From a bacterium (GTDB lineage: Bacteria; Cyanobacteriota; Vampirovibrionia; Gastranaerophilales; Gastranaerophilaceae), in the NCBI GenBank assembly GCA_017396695.1, contig JAFQLC010000003.1, positions 90,464-154,463 on the forward strand: a DNA stretch of 64,000 nt, read 5' to 3'. Both the position numbers and the translations under genes were made by a program. The notes under the pieces are model-generated. The model was not told the origin of the DNA and searched no databases. It saw only the letters and a list, made by a program, of their open reading frames with translations. Shown here piece by piece: positions 9,022 to 18,473 of this stretch (the stretch's first letter is position 1; every line of letters begins with the position of its first letter).

Positions 9022-9840
9022 TTAAGAATTTAAGAGCTTGAAAATGTCATTACAAGTTTTAAAAACAGTTTTTGCTTCATTAATTGAGAGCATGTTATCG
9101 CCATCACAAAGGGCATTTTGAGGATTTGGGTGCACCTCAAAAAAGAGAGCTCTAGCACCTGCTGCAATGGCAGATTTAGCAAGCGTTGAAACAAATTGTT
9201 TCTCACCAGACGAACTTCCACCATGCCCGCCTGGAAGTTGAACACTGTGAGTTGCATCAAACACAATAGGGTAGCCCAATTCTTCTTGGGTGATTGGAAT
9301 AGAGCGAAAATCAACAACTAAATTTCCATACCCAAAACTTGTACCACGTTCAGTTATTAAAATTTTATCGTTACCAGATTGCACAACTTTTTGCGCAATG
9401 CTTTTCATTTGATGTGGCGATAAAAATTGACCTTTTTTAATGTTAACAATTTTTCCTGTTTTAGCAGCTGCAACAAGTAAATCGGTTTGTCTGCATAAAA
9501 ATGCTGGAATTTGAATAACATCTGCAACTTGAGCTGCCAAATCTGCTTGGTGCGGCTCGTGAATATCTGTTACAATCGGCAAATCAAACTCACGTTTAAC
9601 CTCAGATAAAATTTTCAAACCTTCTTCAATTCCAAGTCCACGATAAGATGTTATCGAAGAGCGATTTGCTTTGTCAAAGCTTGCTTTGAATATATAGTTA
9701 ATTCCAAGTTCAGCTGTAATTTTTTTAAGTTTTTCAGCTGTTTCAAAAACAATTTCACGTGATTCAATTGCACATGGACCTGCAAAAATTGTGAGGTTGT
9801 CTCCAGCTATTTCAAAATTGTTAAGTTTTAGTCTTTTCAT
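9022..9840 (-). CDS. kdsA: 3-deoxy-D-manno-octulosonate 8-phosphate synthase
   Basis: 272 residues, full length. Diagnostic segments are FAGPCAIESRE (19-29), KASFDKANRSSI, RGLGIEEGL, PIVTDIHE, QIPAFLCRQTDLL, IVNIKKGQFLSP, ITERGTSFGYGNL and FDATHSVQLPGG. It condenses phosphoenolpyruvate with arabinose 5-phosphate to make KDO-8-phosphate for the LPS inner core. Cys23 in AGPCAIES is the residue typical of the metal-dependent class; the metal-free class has Asn there. The gene is divergent from recA across a 62-base gap. Confidence 0.96.
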   Translation of the reverse strand: MKRLKLNNFEIAGDNLTIFAGPCAIESREIVFETAEKLKKITAELGINYIFKASFDKANRSSITSYRGLGIEEGLKILSEVKREFDLPIVTDIHEPHQADLAAQVADVIQIPAFLCRQTDLLVAAAKTGKIVNIKKGQFLSPHQMKSIAQKVVQSGNDKILITERGTSFGYGNLVVDFRSIPITQEELGYPIVFDATHSVQLPGGHGGSSSGEKQFVSTLAKSAIAAGARALFFEVHPNPQNALCDGDNMLSINEAKTVFKTCNDIFKLLNS

Positions 9841-9902
9841 AGATTTTATTATATAATACTAATAAAGTTTTAACAAATATATTAATGGGGGTTTTAGGAT
9901 TT

Positions 9903-10958
9903 ATGGTCGAAAAGGCTGAGGTGAAAAAAGAAGAAAGCGGAAAAGATAAGGCGCTTAAACTTGCATTGGAAAAAATTGAAAAAGATTACGGAAAAGGCTC
10001 AATTATGCGCCTTGGTGATAAAGTTGCAATCAATGTTGATTCAATTCCAACAGGAGCACTTGCACTTGACTTAGCTCTTGGCATAGGCGGTATTCCAAGA
10101 GGAAGAATTATTGAAGTCTACGGACCAGAATCAAGCGGTAAAACAACCCTAGCGCAACATATTGTGGCTCAAGCTCAAAAAAAAGGTGGAATTGCAGCAT
10201 TTATTGACGCAGAACACGCACTTGACCCAGAATATGCAAGAGCATTAGGCGTAAATGTTGACCAACTTCTTATTTCTCAACCAGACACAGGCGAGCAAGC
10301 ACTTGAAATTACCGAAGAGCTTGTGCGTTCAGGCGCAGTTGATGTAATTGTTGTTGACTCAGTTGCAGCGCTCGTTCCAAAAGCAGAAATCGAAAAAGCT
10401 ATGGATGAACAACAAATGGGCTTGCAAGCAAGACTTATGTCTAAAGCGCTCAGAAAATTAACTGCAATTGTTGGCAAAACCAATACAACGGTTATTTTCA
10501 TCAACCAATTAAGAATGAAAATTGGTGTTATGTATGGCAACCCAGAAACAACAACAGGCGGAAACGCCCTCAAATATTATTCTTCAGTTCGTTTAGACAT
10601 CAGAAAAACTGACACGTTGAAAAAAGACGGCGAAGACATTGGAAATAGAGTAAAAGTCAAAGTTGTTAAAAACAAAGTTGCACCACCATTTAGAATTGCT
10701 GAATTCGACATCATCTTTGGCAAAGGTATTTGCGCAGTGGGTAATATTTTAGATGTTGCAACAAACTTAAATATCATCAAAAGAGCAGGTGCTTGGTATA
10801 GCTATAATGATGAAAAACTAGGTCAAGGCAGAGATAAGAGCAAAGAGCTTCTTGAGGAAAATCCAGAATTATTGGCAAAAATTGAAGCAGATGTTAGAGC
10901 AAAACTTGCCGAAAGACATTCGCCAAAAGCACTTGAAACAGAAACAGAAGGGGAATAG
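9903..10958 (+). CDS. recA: Recombinase RecA
   Basis: 351 residues from the ATG at 9903, which has AGGA just upstream; an in-frame ATG at 9885 would add six residues. The Walker A motif GPESSGKTT is near residue 74, followed by [37 protein letters not shown], and the DNA-binding loop segments [14 protein letters not shown] and [10 protein letters not shown]. The C-terminal tail is acidic (ETETEGE). It catalyses strand exchange and activates the SOS response. I saw no LexA-type box in the short gap with kdsA. The stop codon abuts the rmlA start (TAGATG). Confidence 0.97.
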   Translation: MVEKAEVKKEESGKDKALKLALEKIEKDYGKGSIMRLGDKVAINVDSIPTGALALDLALGIGGIPRGRIIEVYGPESSGKTTLAQHIVAQAQKKGGIAAFIDAEHALDPEYARALGVNVDQLLISQPDTGEQALEITEELVRSGAVDVIVVDSVAALVPKAEIEKAMDEQQMGLQARLMSKALRKLTAIVGKTNTTVIFINQLRMKIGVMYGNPETTTGGNALKYYSSVRLDIRKTDTLKKDGEDIGNRVKVKVVKNKVAPPFRIAEFDIIFGKGICAVGNILDVATNLNIIKRAGAWYSYNDEKLGQGRDKSKELLEENPELLAKIEADVRAKLAERHSPKALETETEGE

Positions 10959-11828
10959 ATGAAAGGAATTATTCTAGCGGGTGGCGCTGGCACAAGGCTT
11001 TATCCTGCAAGTTTGCCGATTTCAAAAATTCTTTTGCCGATTTATGATAAACCGATGATTTATTATCCGCTCACAACGCTTATGCTTGCTGGAATTAAGG
11101 ATATTTTAATCATTACAAATCCAAGCGATTTAGAAAACTTCAAAAAAACTCTAGGAACTGGCGAAGAAATTGGAATTAAAATTTCTTATTTAGTGCAAGA
11201 AGTTCCGAGGGGAATTGCAGATAGTTTCATTATTGCAGAAAAATTCATCGGGGATGATTCTGTTGCACTTATTCTTGGCGACAACATCTTCCACGGATTT
11301 GGCTTTTCAACAATGCTTAAAAATGTTTGCGAAACAATTGAGACAAGAAAAGCAGAAGCAGTTGTGTTTGGTTATCAAGTAAAAGACCCAAAGAGATTTG
11401 GGGTTGTTGAATTTGATAAAAACAACAAGGTAATTTCGCTTCAAGAAAAACCAGCATTTCCAAAGTCAAATTTTGCAGTAACTGGTTTATATTTCTATAA
11501 TAACGATGTTGTAAAATATGCAAAAACACTCCGACCATCCTTGAGAGGAGAATTAGAAATCACAGATTTAAACAACATTTATTTAAAGAAAAAATCTTTA
11601 GATGTTGAAATTTTAGGTCGTGGTTTTGCATGGCTTGACACTGGCACGCACGAATCACTCTTGCAAGCAAGTAATTTTGTACAATCAATGGAAATAAACA
11701 CTGACAAAAAAATTGCATGCATTGAAGAAGTTGCATATAGAATGGGCTTTATTGACAAAAAGCAACTAAACAAGCTAGCAAAAAAATACAATAAAAACGA
11801 TTACGGCAAATATATAGCAAGCCTATAA
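10959..11828 (+). CDS. rmlA: Glucose-1-phosphate thymidylyltransferase
   Basis: 289 residues. The nucleotidyltransferase start [17 protein letters not shown] is followed by [58 protein letters not shown] and the [16 protein letters not shown] segment, all typical of RmlA/RfbA. It makes dTDP-glucose, the precursor of dTDP-rhamnose and other surface sugars. It begins directly after the recA stop codon, so translation is probably coupled, an unusual pairing. The other rml genes are not in the window. Confidence 0.93.
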   Translation: MKGIILAGGAGTRLYPASLPISKILLPIYDKPMIYYPLTTLMLAGIKDILIITNPSDLENFKKTLGTGEEIGIKISYLVQEVPRGIADSFIIAEKFIGDDSVALILGDNIFHGFGFSTMLKNVCETIETRKAEAVVFGYQVKDPKRFGVVEFDKNNKVISLQEKPAFPKSNFAVTGLYFYNNDVVKYAKTLRPSLRGELEITDLNNIYLKKKSLDVEILGRGFAWLDTGTHESLLQASNFVQSMEINTDKKIACIEEVAYRMGFIDKKQLNKLAKKYNKNDYGKYIASL

Positions 11829-11835
11829 TTTTTAT

Positions 11836-11857
11836 AAAAAAAGCCCCACAAGGGGGC
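11836..11857 (-). terminator. Terminator of the flagellin operon
   Basis: On the minus strand GCCCC/GGGGC stem with a 4-5-base loop is followed by seven T residues. It lies just past the last flagellin stop and between convergent rmlA and the flagellins. Confidence 0.8.
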
Positions 11858-11877
11858 ATATAACGTAGTTAACATAT

Positions 11878-12750
11878 CTATATCAAGGACAACGCCAGAC
11901 TAGGCACTTGATTAGCTTGTGCTAGAAGCGACGAAGTCGTTTGGAGTCTAATATATTGTTTTGTATATTCTGAAGATTCCTTTGCAACATCTGCATCATT
12001 TATTGAAGAATATGCCGCAGATAAGTTTTCATACTGAACAGTTAATGTGTTAACTGCGGAATCTAGCCTATTTATGCCAGTACCAGCTAAAGTGGCACGA
12101 GCGGTTACGTTGTCGATTGCTGTGTTAACTTGATCCAACAAAGTTTCCATATGACCTCTGCCCGCTGGGTCAGAAGGGTCTTTAAATTCTATACTTGAAG
12201 CCGTCAAGGTACTACCTGTCAATAGCGAAAATGTTGCTTTGCAGAATAATCCTGTTATTTTTAAAGTATTTTGTACTGCATCTGCCTCAGAGCCGATTTG
12301 AAACATCACATAATCACTTTCGGTTTTTGAAGTATCAAAAACAGTGAAATCATTGAATTTAGCGCTAGATGTAACTCTATCTATTTCTTCAACTCGAGCC
12401 TTAACTTCAGTTTCTAAAGATTTTCTTTCTTTTTCAGAATAACCACCGTTTAAGCCTTCAAGAACCAAATCACGAATTCTCATCAAACTATCGTTAACAG
12501 TTGTAAGAACCCCTTCCGCAGTTTCCATCAGGCTCCTGCCCATTTCAGCATTTGCAACTGCGGTCAATGAGCCTGATATCTGCGTTTTAAGTCCTTGTGC
12601 AATTTGAAAACCTGCAGCATCAACGCTTGGGGAATTCAAACGAACACCAGTTGAAAGTTTTTCCATAGCAGCATTCATTTTATCTGTTGCTTCGTTCAAA
12701 TGTGCGGTTAATTTTATCGAAGAGACATTTGTATTAATTTTAATTGCCAT
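11878..12750 (-). CDS. Flagellin, downstream copy
   Basis: 290 residues with both conserved flagellin ends and a very short centre. The N-terminal D0/D1 region contains KLSTGVRLNSPSVDAAGFQIA, and ETAEGVL and NGGYS sit in D1. The C-terminal helix ends in TSSLLAQANQVPSLALSLI. The protein is exported by the flagellar type III apparatus and polymerises into the filament. One cysteine (ITGLFCKA) lies in the central region, which is unusual for flagellins. It starts 18 bases after the other flagellin and is cotranscribed. The two copies differ throughout, so they are not a recent duplication. Confidence 0.92.
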   Translation of the reverse strand: MAIKINTNVSSIKLTAHLNEATDKMNAAMEKLSTGVRLNSPSVDAAGFQIAQGLKTQISGSLTAVANAEMGRSLMETAEGVLTTVNDSLMRIRDLVLEGLNGGYSEKERKSLETEVKARVEEIDRVTSSAKFNDFTVFDTSKTESDYVMFQIGSEADAVQNTLKITGLFCKATFSLLTGSTLTASSIEFKDPSDPAGRGHMETLLDQVNTAIDNVTARATLAGTGINRLDSAVNTLTVQYENLSAAYSSINDADVAKESSEYTKQYIRLQTTSSLLAQANQVPSLALSLI

Positions 12751-12768
12751 GAAGTCCTCTAAAAATTA

Positions 12769-13629
12769 CTAGATTAATGATAATGCTAAAGATGGAGTTT
12801 GGTTAGCTTGCGCAAGCAATGAAGTTGTTGCTTGTTGAAGGATATATTGCTTTGTATATTCTGCAGATTCTTCAGCAATATCTGCGTCAACTAAACTAGA
12901 ATGTGATGAAGTTAAGTTTTCTTTCTGAACTGTTAAAGCATCAACCGCAGATTCAAGTCTGTTAATAGACACACCGATTGTTCCTCTTCTTGAAGAAGCA
13001 TTTTGAATTGCTGCATCAAGTTTTGTAAGAAGTTCTTCCATACCAGCTCTGTCTTTTCCAACAAAAGTTAAGTCAGCAGCAGCTAAATCGCCAGTCAAGC
13101 AAGAAAGAGTTGAACCATAAAATACATTTTCAACTGCAATTGTATTTGTTGCTTCAGCTGCGCCAGTACCTACTTGAAGAAGTAATTTTGAAGCATCGGC
13201 TGTTTTTGTTTTATCGAAAATTAGGAAGTTATTGAATTTTGAACTATCTGCAATTCTGTCAATTTCTAAAGCACGAGCATAAGCTTCATCTGAAAGTGCT
13301 TGAATTTCTGTGTCGGAATAACCGCCGTTCATTGATTGTAAACATAGGTCACGCATTCTAAGAAGGTTATCTTGAATAGTATCTAGTGTACCTTCAGCGG
13401 TTTTTAAAATGTTAATTGCGTTTTGAGCGTTGTCCACACAAATATCTGAACCAGAAATTTGAGTTTCCAAACCTTTTGAAATCATAAATCCAGCAGCATT
13501 GTCACCAGCTGAATTAATTTTGTAACCTGTTGACATTCTGTGCATTGCATTTGCAGCGCCATCTGTTGCTCTGTTTAGGGCGTTACGAGTTCTAAGTGCT
13601 GTAACGTTTGTGTTAACTACGAGTGCCAT
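12769..13629 (-). CDS. Flagellin, upstream copy
   Basis: 286 residues. The flagellin N-domain is plain (RMSTGYKINSAGDNAAGFMIS, then KTAEGTLDTIQDNLLRMRDL), and the C-terminal domain ends in TTSLLAQANQTPSLALSLI. The variable surface domain is reduced to roughly 90 residues. Three cysteines (in DICVDN, RDLCLQ and LSCLTG) are uncommon in extracellular filament proteins. A good AAAGGAG ribosome site precedes the ATG. A 350-base leader lies upstream, with a sigma-70-like promoter rather than the sigma-28 box seen elsewhere. Confidence 0.93.
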   Translation of the reverse strand: MALVVNTNVTALRTRNALNRATDGAANAMHRMSTGYKINSAGDNAAGFMISKGLETQISGSDICVDNAQNAINILKTAEGTLDTIQDNLLRMRDLCLQSMNGGYSDTEIQALSDEAYARALEIDRIADSSKFNNFLIFDKTKTADASKLLLQVGTGAAEATNTIAVENVFYGSTLSCLTGDLAAADLTFVGKDRAGMEELLTKLDAAIQNASSRRGTIGVSINRLESAVDALTVQKENLTSSHSSLVDADIAEESAEYTKQYILQQATTSLLAQANQTPSLALSLI

Positions 13630-13981
13630 CTTTGTTTTCTCCTTTTCATTTTTACTAAAGTATCCGTACTTTACGCTAAGGAATTTGGCTTAATTCCAAT
13701 TAGAAATTAAAGGAAAATAATATCCGCAAAGTGCGCCACGTCAAACACTAGAAGCGCTTGATTAGGCTTTCTTGGATTTTGATTTTGGGGAAACTAAATC
13801 AGAGGATATGCTAAACCCAATAATTTAAGTTTAATCATAATCAAAAATATTCAATTAACTACGCAGATTTTATTGTCATCTAAAATCTAATATTGTTAGC
13901 AATATTATATTAAAGCTTATAGCAAGAAAAGTAAATTGTACCAAGGTTGGCAAATCCTACAACTAAAGTTGGAAAATTGAA
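13630..13981. other. Intergenic leader of the flagellin operon
   Basis: 352 bases without a convincing gene. The half nearest the flagellin holds its ribosome site and putative promoter. The remainder is AT-rich and follows the flagellin operon's upstream side; I see no sigma-28 box with correct spacing, no RNA gene and no terminator that I can support. Confidence 0.5.
13717..13744 (-). promoter_or_regulatory. Candidate sigma-70-type promoter of the flagellin operon
   Basis: On the minus strand TTGACG, 16 bases, TATTAT. It would give a leader of roughly 80 bases before the first flagellin ATG. A GCGGATAT sequence overlaps it and resembles a sigma-28 -10 box, but no matching -35 lies 11 bases upstream. 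Confidence 0.4.
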
Positions 13982-15112
13982 TTATTTTTTAAAATTATCT
14001 ATAACAAAGGCTATTTCTTCGTCTTTAGTAAGTATATTTTTTGAATTAATTCGGTATTCGAGAAGCTTATCCAAAATCTCGCCAATGCGCTTGCCCTGCT
14101 CAAAACCAAGAGCAATTAAATCTGCACCTGATAAAATCAAAGCAATATCCTTTAAATCACTATAATATTTTAAAACTTGATTAGAATAAACATCAAAAGC
14201 ATAAAATAGCGCAAGTTCAAAATCAGAATATTTTTTAAAAAATAAATAAATATCATAATCAGATTTGAAATCGGCTTCAGGCACAGAAAATGAATTTAAA
14301 AGTAAAAATTTTGCTATATGCGAAAATGGTTGAGAAAAAATATTTGAAGCATCTAAAATCTTTGCAGAAGAAATGCTTGGCACATCATCTCTAAATATTT
14401 TATAATATTTATTCTCAATTATTTTATTATATGCAACATCATTGTTGCTTAACACTTTATCTAAAGTGAGCTCAACTCTTGATAAGCTCAAGCCTTCCCT
14501 AAGTCTTGGTGCTTGTTCAAGATAAGAAACAAGAGCAGATTTTGTGATTTTGTCAAACTCAAAACCAAAACGAATTGAAAAATCGAGCCCTCTTAAAATT
14601 CTTGTAGGGTCGTCTATGAAACTATCTTTGTGCAAAATTTTAAGAGTTTTATTTTGAATATCACTCATCCCGCAAAAGTAATCAATAAGCTCAAAATTAT
14701 CCAAAGAAAGCGCTATTGCATTTACCGTGAAATCTCTTCTTTTTATATCTTCATCAAGAGAAACACCGATTTGGTTAACTTCAGGCAAACATCCAGATTG
14801 CGGATAAGACTCACATCTTGTTGAGGCAAAGTCAATGTCATATCCCCTGACTTTGCATTTAACTGTGCCAAAGTCTTTATGGATAGATAAAATTTGACAA
14901 ATATCACAAGACGAACAAAATTCAATTGCCGAACCTTCGACTAAGATATCAATGTCAGAGACATCCACACCCATAATTAAATCTCGAACAATTCCGCCAA
15001 CAAAATATAAACGCAAATTTAACTTCTGCGCACAAAAATTCAATTCAGAAATTAAATTTAAAACATCTGAACTAAGTTTAGTTTCGATAATTTTTTTAAA
15101 ATTATTGTTCAC
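13982..15112 (-). CDS. CCA tRNA nucleotidyltransferase / poly(A) polymerase family protein
   Basis: 376 residues of the class II nucleotidyltransferase fold. LYFVGGIVRDLIMG (about 36-49) and the metal-binding DIDILVEG carry the catalytic carboxylates. RRDFTVNAIALSL and the RNA-binding neck DDPTRILRGLDFSIRFGFEFD follow. The family adds or repairs the CCA end of tRNAs or adds poly(A) or partial tails; motif content does not separate these. tRNA-Pro in this window lacks an encoded CCA, so some CCA-adding enzyme must exist. The start overlaps the end of accC by 11 bases, so the gene is the last of the efp-accB-accC operon. Confidence 0.88.
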   Translation of the reverse strand: MNNNFKKIIETKLSSDVLNLISELNFCAQKLNLRLYFVGGIVRDLIMGVDVSDIDILVEGSAIEFCSSCDICQILSIHKDFGTVKCKVRGYDIDFASTRCESYPQSGCLPEVNQIGVSLDEDIKRRDFTVNAIALSLDNFELIDYFCGMSDIQNKTLKILHKDSFIDDPTRILRGLDFSIRFGFEFDKITKSALVSYLEQAPRLREGLSLSRVELTLDKVLSNNDVAYNKIIENKYYKIFRDDVPSISSAKILDASNIFSQPFSHIAKFLLLNSFSVPEADFKSDYDIYLFFKKYSDFELALFYAFDVYSNQVLKYYSDLKDIALILSGADLIALGFEQGKRIGEILDKLLEYRINSKNILTKDEEIAFVIDNFKK

Positions 15113-16475
15113 TTAAAAGCTTTTCAATAAAACTTGTATCAAAATCTGCGGACTGAAATTCTTCGCTATCAAGAATAAGTTTATGAAATGGGATTGTTGT
15201 TTTGATGCCAAGAATAACATATTCTTCAAGCGCTCTTAGCGCTCTTGTTCTTGCTTCTTCACGAGTTCTTCCGAAGCAAATGAGTTTACCAATCATAGAA
15301 TCGTAATTTGGCGGAATGCTATAACCTGTGTAAATATGAGAATCAATTCTTACCCCATATCCTCCAGGAGCGATATATCCTTCAATTTTTCCTGCAGATG
15401 GCATAAAATTCTTTTCGGGATTTTCAGCATTAATTCTGCATTCGATTGCATGACCAAGGATTTTAACATCATGTTGTTTATATGAAAGTTTTTTGCCTTG
15501 CGCAATTTGAATTTGTTCACGAACAATATCAATGCCTGTAACCATTTCAGTAACACAATGTTCAACTTGAACCCTTGTGTTCATCTCCATAAAGTAGAAA
15601 TATTTACCAGATGGATTTTCTGGGGTTTTTAATCCATGTTCATCAAGAAGAAATTCAATTGTTCCAGCACTTTCATAATTTGAAGCACGAGCAGCAAGAA
15701 CAGCTGCTTCGCCCATTTTTTTTCTGATTTCATCATTAATTACAGAACAAGGTGCTTCTTCGAGAAGTTTTTGATGACGCCTTTGAAGAGAACAATCACG
15801 TTCGCCAAGGTGAATAACATTGCCTTTTGAATCTGCAAGAATTTGAACTTCAACATGGCGAGGGTTTTGAATATATTTTTCACAATAAACATCACCATTT
15901 CCGAACGCTGCAAGCGCTTCTTTAGAACAAAGTTCGAATGCGTCTTGAACAGCACTATCTTCCCAAACGACGCGCATTCCTCTTCCGCCACCACCTGCAG
16001 TTGCTTTAATAATAAGCGGATAACCAACTTTTTTTGAAAAATCAATTATCTCTTGGGGGTCAGAAATAATAGATGTGCCAGGGATAATAGGAACACCAGC
16101 ATTTTGCATAGTCTCACGTGCGCTTGCTTTATCACCTAAAAGTTTCATTGAATCAGCAGATGGGCCAATGAATTTAATATTGTGTTGAGCACAAATATCA
16201 GCAAAATCAGCACGTTCTGATAAAAAACCGTACCCAGGGTGAATTGCATCAGCTCCTGATGTAAGAGCAACAGAAATTATTGCAGGAATGTGTAAATAAC
16301 TTTTAGAAGCCTCTGCTGGTCCAATACAATATGCTTCATCTGCAAGGGTTACATGCAGGCTATCTGCATCAGCTTGAGAATATACAGCAACTGTTGCAAT
16401 CCCAAGACCTCTGCAAGCTCTGATAATTCTAAGAGCAATTTCGCCCCTGTTTGCAATTAAAACTTTTTTGAACAT
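15102..16475 (-). CDS. accC: Biotin carboxylase subunit of acetyl-CoA carboxylase
   Basis: 457 residues, full length. It starts KVLIANRGEIALRIIRACR, has HPGYGFLSE, an ATP-grasp with KATAGGGGRGMRVV (about 159-172), the RDCSLQRRHQKLLEEAP segment, and FMEMNTRVQVEH with MVTGIDIV. It carboxylates biotin on the AccB carrier, the first step of malonyl-CoA and fatty-acid synthesis. It lies 6 bases downstream of accB and overlaps the following CCA-enzyme gene. Confidence 0.97.
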   Translation of the reverse strand: MFKKVLIANRGEIALRIIRACRGLGIATVAVYSQADADSLHVTLADEAYCIGPAEASKSYLHIPAIISVALTSGADAIHPGYGFLSERADFADICAQHNIKFIGPSADSMKLLGDKASARETMQNAGVPIIPGTSIISDPQEIIDFSKKVGYPLIIKATAGGGGRGMRVVWEDSAVQDAFELCSKEALAAFGNGDVYCEKYIQNPRHVEVQILADSKGNVIHLGERDCSLQRRHQKLLEEAPCSVINDEIRKKMGEAAVLAARASNYESAGTIEFLLDEHGLKTPENPSGKYFYFMEMNTRVQVEHCVTEMVTGIDIVREQIQIAQGKKLSYKQHDVKILGHAIECRINAENPEKNFMPSAGKIEGYIAPGGYGVRIDSHIYTGYSIPPNYDSMIGKLICFGRTREEARTRALRALEEYVILGIKTTIPFHKLILDSEEFQSADFDTSFIEKLLSEQ

Positions 16476-16481
16476 AATAAA

Positions 16482-16940
16482 TTACTCTACGTACATCAAA
16501 ACTTGGCCATATTCAACACTTTGACCTTCTTCAACACAAATTTCTGCAATTGTGCCAGAAGCTTCAGATTCAATTTCGTTCATAAGCTTCATGGCTTCAA
16601 TTATACATACAACTTGACCTGTTGAAACTTTGTCACCAACCCTAACAAAAGGTGCTGAAGTTGGAGAAGGCGCAGGATAAAAGCAACCAACCATAGGCGA
16701 TGTGATTGGAGTTCTATTTTTCTTAGGAGCTTCAGCTTCAACTGCTTTTTCTTCAGCAACGGGAGCTGGAGTAACGGGAACTGGCTGAACTTCGGCTGCC
16801 TGAACAACAGGCGCAGCAACCACAGTGCCACCTTTTTTGATTACAACTGCTTTATCGCCATCTTCTAGCGTAATTTCTTCAAGCTCATGCTTATTGATAA
16901 CTTTCGCTAGTTTTTCAATATATTCAATGCTAAATTCCAT
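16482..16940 (-). CDS. accB: Biotin carboxyl carrier protein of acetyl-CoA carboxylase
   Basis: 152 residues. A helical N-terminal part (1-35) is joined by an Ala/Pro/Val-rich flexible linker (about 40-75) to a C-terminal biotinyl domain. The biotin attachment site is [11 protein letters not shown] with Lys118. The thumb region [19 protein letters not shown] is typical of AccB. The protein carries carboxybiotin between AccC and the carboxyltransferase. efp is 7 bases upstream, and efp-accB-accC is a common conserved order. Confidence 0.96.
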   Translation of the reverse strand: MEFSIEYIEKLAKVINKHELEEITLEDGDKAVVIKKGGTVVAAPVVQAAEVQPVPVTPAPVAEEKAVEAEAPKKNRTPITSPMVGCFYPAPSPTSAPFVRVGDKVSTGQVVCIIEAMKLMNEIESEASGTIAEICVEEGQSVEYGQVLMYVE

Positions 16941-16947
16941 AATAAAC

Positions 16948-17505
16948 CTATACTCTGTCTAAATATTCGTTTGTTCTGGTATCAACCCTGATAACATCGC
17001 CATTTACAACAAAGAAAGGTACTTGAACAACTGCACCACCATCTAACGTCGCAGGTTTAGTACCAGCATTTGAAGTGTTACCTTTTTCGTTTGGAGCAGT
17101 ATCAACAACTTCAAGTTCAACATGGTTTGGAAGGTCAACGCCAATGATGTTACCATCGTGCATTAAAATTTGAACATTCATGTTTTCTTTTAAATATTTA
17201 ACGCCATCACCAATTGCAACAGCTGGCACGTTAATTTGTTCGTATGTTTCAGTGTTCATCATAACGAAATCGTTGCCTTCTTTGTATAGATATTGCATTT
17301 CAGATCTATCAAGCAAAGCTCGTTCAACTTTTTCGCCTGCTCTGAATGTTTTTTCAACAACTTGACCAGTTTCAACATTTTTTAATTTTGTTTTAACAAA
17401 AGCCGAACCTTTACCTGGTTTAACGTGTAAAAATTCGATAACAGCCCAAAGTTTGTTATCAATTTTTAAAGTAAGACCTGTTTTAAAATCGTTAGTTGAT
17501 ATCAT
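16948..17505 (-). CDS. efp: Translation elongation factor P
   Basis: 185 residues, the standard length. It starts [20 protein letters not shown] and has the domain I tip [17 protein letters not shown], where the Lys in PGKG is the position modified in many EF-P proteins. The oligonucleotide-binding C-terminal domain contains [21 protein letters not shown] rescues ribosomes stalled on polyproline; the window encodes proline-rich proteins such as InfB, AccB and the Pro-Asp-Thr repeat protein at 63 kb. First gene of the efp-accB-accC operon. Confidence 0.97.
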   Translation of the reverse strand: MISTNDFKTGLTLKIDNKLWAVIEFLHVKPGKGSAFVKTKLKNVETGQVVEKTFRAGEKVERALLDRSEMQYLYKEGNDFVMMNTETYEQINVPAVAIGDGVKYLKENMNVQILMHDGNIIGVDLPNHVELEVVDTAPNEKGNTSNAGTKPATLDGGAVVQVPFFVVNGDVIRVDTRTNEYLDRV

Positions 17506-17533
17506 AATTTGACCTCATTTGCTATTATTATTG

Positions 17534-18199
17534 TTAGATTTTATCATAAAAATTCAATTTTACATAATAATTTACATCATTCTTCATTTTTTGATACAAA
17601 TCAGGAGGAGGATTTTTCATTTTGCATAAAATTTTTGCAACCTTCTCTCGTATCGTATAATCAACGCATTCAGAGTTTTCAGCCAAAATTTCAAGAAGTT
17701 TATCTTTGTTGAACGATTGTTCAAAATTTTCAGCTAGAGCTTCTAGGCACCAATAAAGTTTGAAATACATTTTATTGAGCAAATGATTTTTTTGAGTGCG
17801 CCATTTTTTAGGTTTCGAATTAGCCTCAATATCTTGCATAATAATAAAAATTCTATCAATTAAGAAATCATTTAAAGGCAGTTCGTTTGATGAAATGAAT
17901 TTCACAATATTCCTCGAAACATTAGGATTTACATCACAAAGTGCATCGAGAAACAAAGAAAAATGCAAGTGCGCAAAGTTGCCACAATGGATTTCACAAA
18001 TTTTAGATGAAACAAGCTCTCTAATTCTTCCATCATGACCTGTTAAATTTGAAACTATAATATCAAAATCTTCTTGAGATTTAATCTCTTGAAGTTCGAG
18101 AAGAGCATAGGGTTTTAAGTCTTCATTATCTGATTCAAGACAAGAAATTATGTTGCTATATTCAAAATTGCCATTAAGAAAAATATTGTCCAAAGTCAT
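17534..18199 (-). CDS. HEAT-repeat-like helical protein of unknown function
   Basis: 221 residues from the ATG at 18199. A further 30 in-frame codons upstream encode a Phe/Ile-rich stretch that overlaps the promoter of the divergent small gene and is probably not translated. The protein is a run of paired amphipathic helices, for example SCLESDNEDLKPYALLELQE, DGRIRELVSSKICEI and DYTIREKVAKILCKM, spaced as in HEAT or PBS-lyase-like repeats. No catalytic motif or signal peptide is visible. It may be a protein-binding scaffold. It lies directly upstream of efp on the same strand. Confidence 0.75.
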   Translation of the reverse strand: MTLDNIFLNGNFEYSNIISCLESDNEDLKPYALLELQEIKSQEDFDIIVSNLTGHDGRIRELVSSKICEIHCGNFAHLHFSLFLDALCDVNPNVSRNIVKFISSNELPLNDFLIDRIFIIMQDIEANSKPKKWRTQKNHLLNKMYFKLYWCLEALAENFEQSFNKDKLLEILAENSECVDYTIREKVAKILCKMKNPPPDLYQKMKNDVNYYVKLNFYDKI

Positions 18200-18279
18200 A
18201 AGAAAAATATAGCACGAAAATACTATAAAAAGGTTGAAAAAATGGATAAATCGTATGATAGAGAAAAAAAATATAAGTG

Positions 18280-18285
18280 TATAAT
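18280..18285 (+). promoter_or_regulatory. -10 element of the 55-residue gene
   Basis: A perfect TATAAT lies 20 bases before an ATG that has an AAAAGGAG ribosome site. The -35 (GATAGA at 17-base spacing) is weak. Confidence 0.5.
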
Positions 18286-18305
18286 ACAATTAAAAGGAGA
18301 AAATA

Positions 18306-18473
18306 ATGGCAAGCATCATAAATTTCTTTAAAAATTTATTCTTTATGGATTCAAACGAAAGCTACATCGGGCTTTCAAGCTTTTCAAATTTATCTGAAAA
18401 AACACAAAAAAGACCTCAAAAGTTAGTTAGAAAATCTGAACTAAGCTTAACTGAATTACTTAGAAAAAACTAG
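18306..18473 (+). CDS. Small uncharacterised protein, 55 residues
   Basis: The frame reads MASIINFFKNLFF, then MDSNESYIGLSSFSNLSE, then a basic tail QKRPQKLVRKSELSLTELL and KN. A strong AAAAGGAG ribosome site six bases before the ATG and a TATAAT just upstream support expression. The first 13 residues form a hydrophobic amphipathic helix that might associate with a membrane; the rest is polar and basic. The stop overlaps the 3' end of the convergent 18470 gene by four bases. I do not recognise the family. Confidence 0.7.
   Translation: MASIINFFKNLFFMDSNESYIGLSSFSNLSEKTQKRPQKLVRKSELSLTELLRKN

Noticed and set aside
9841..9902. LexA box upstream of recA
   Set aside because: No recognisable palindromic SOS operator of Gram-positive or proteobacterial type is present in the short gap.
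10956..10961. recA-rmlA junction as a special coupling
   Set aside because: The same TAGATG stop-start junction recurs at mlaD-lpxK and in the tail cassette, so tight packing is general here.
13630..13760. Sigma-28 promoter for the flagellin operon
   Set aside because: GCGGATAT resembles the -10, but the nearest TAAA-like -35 candidate lies 15 rather than 11 bases away. A sigma-70-like pair fits better.
18200..18289. 30-codon hydrophobic N-terminal extension of the HEAT-like protein
   Set aside because: It overlaps the TATAAT of the divergent small gene, has no ribosome site, and is low-complexity Phe/Ile; the internal ATG at 18199 is preferred.
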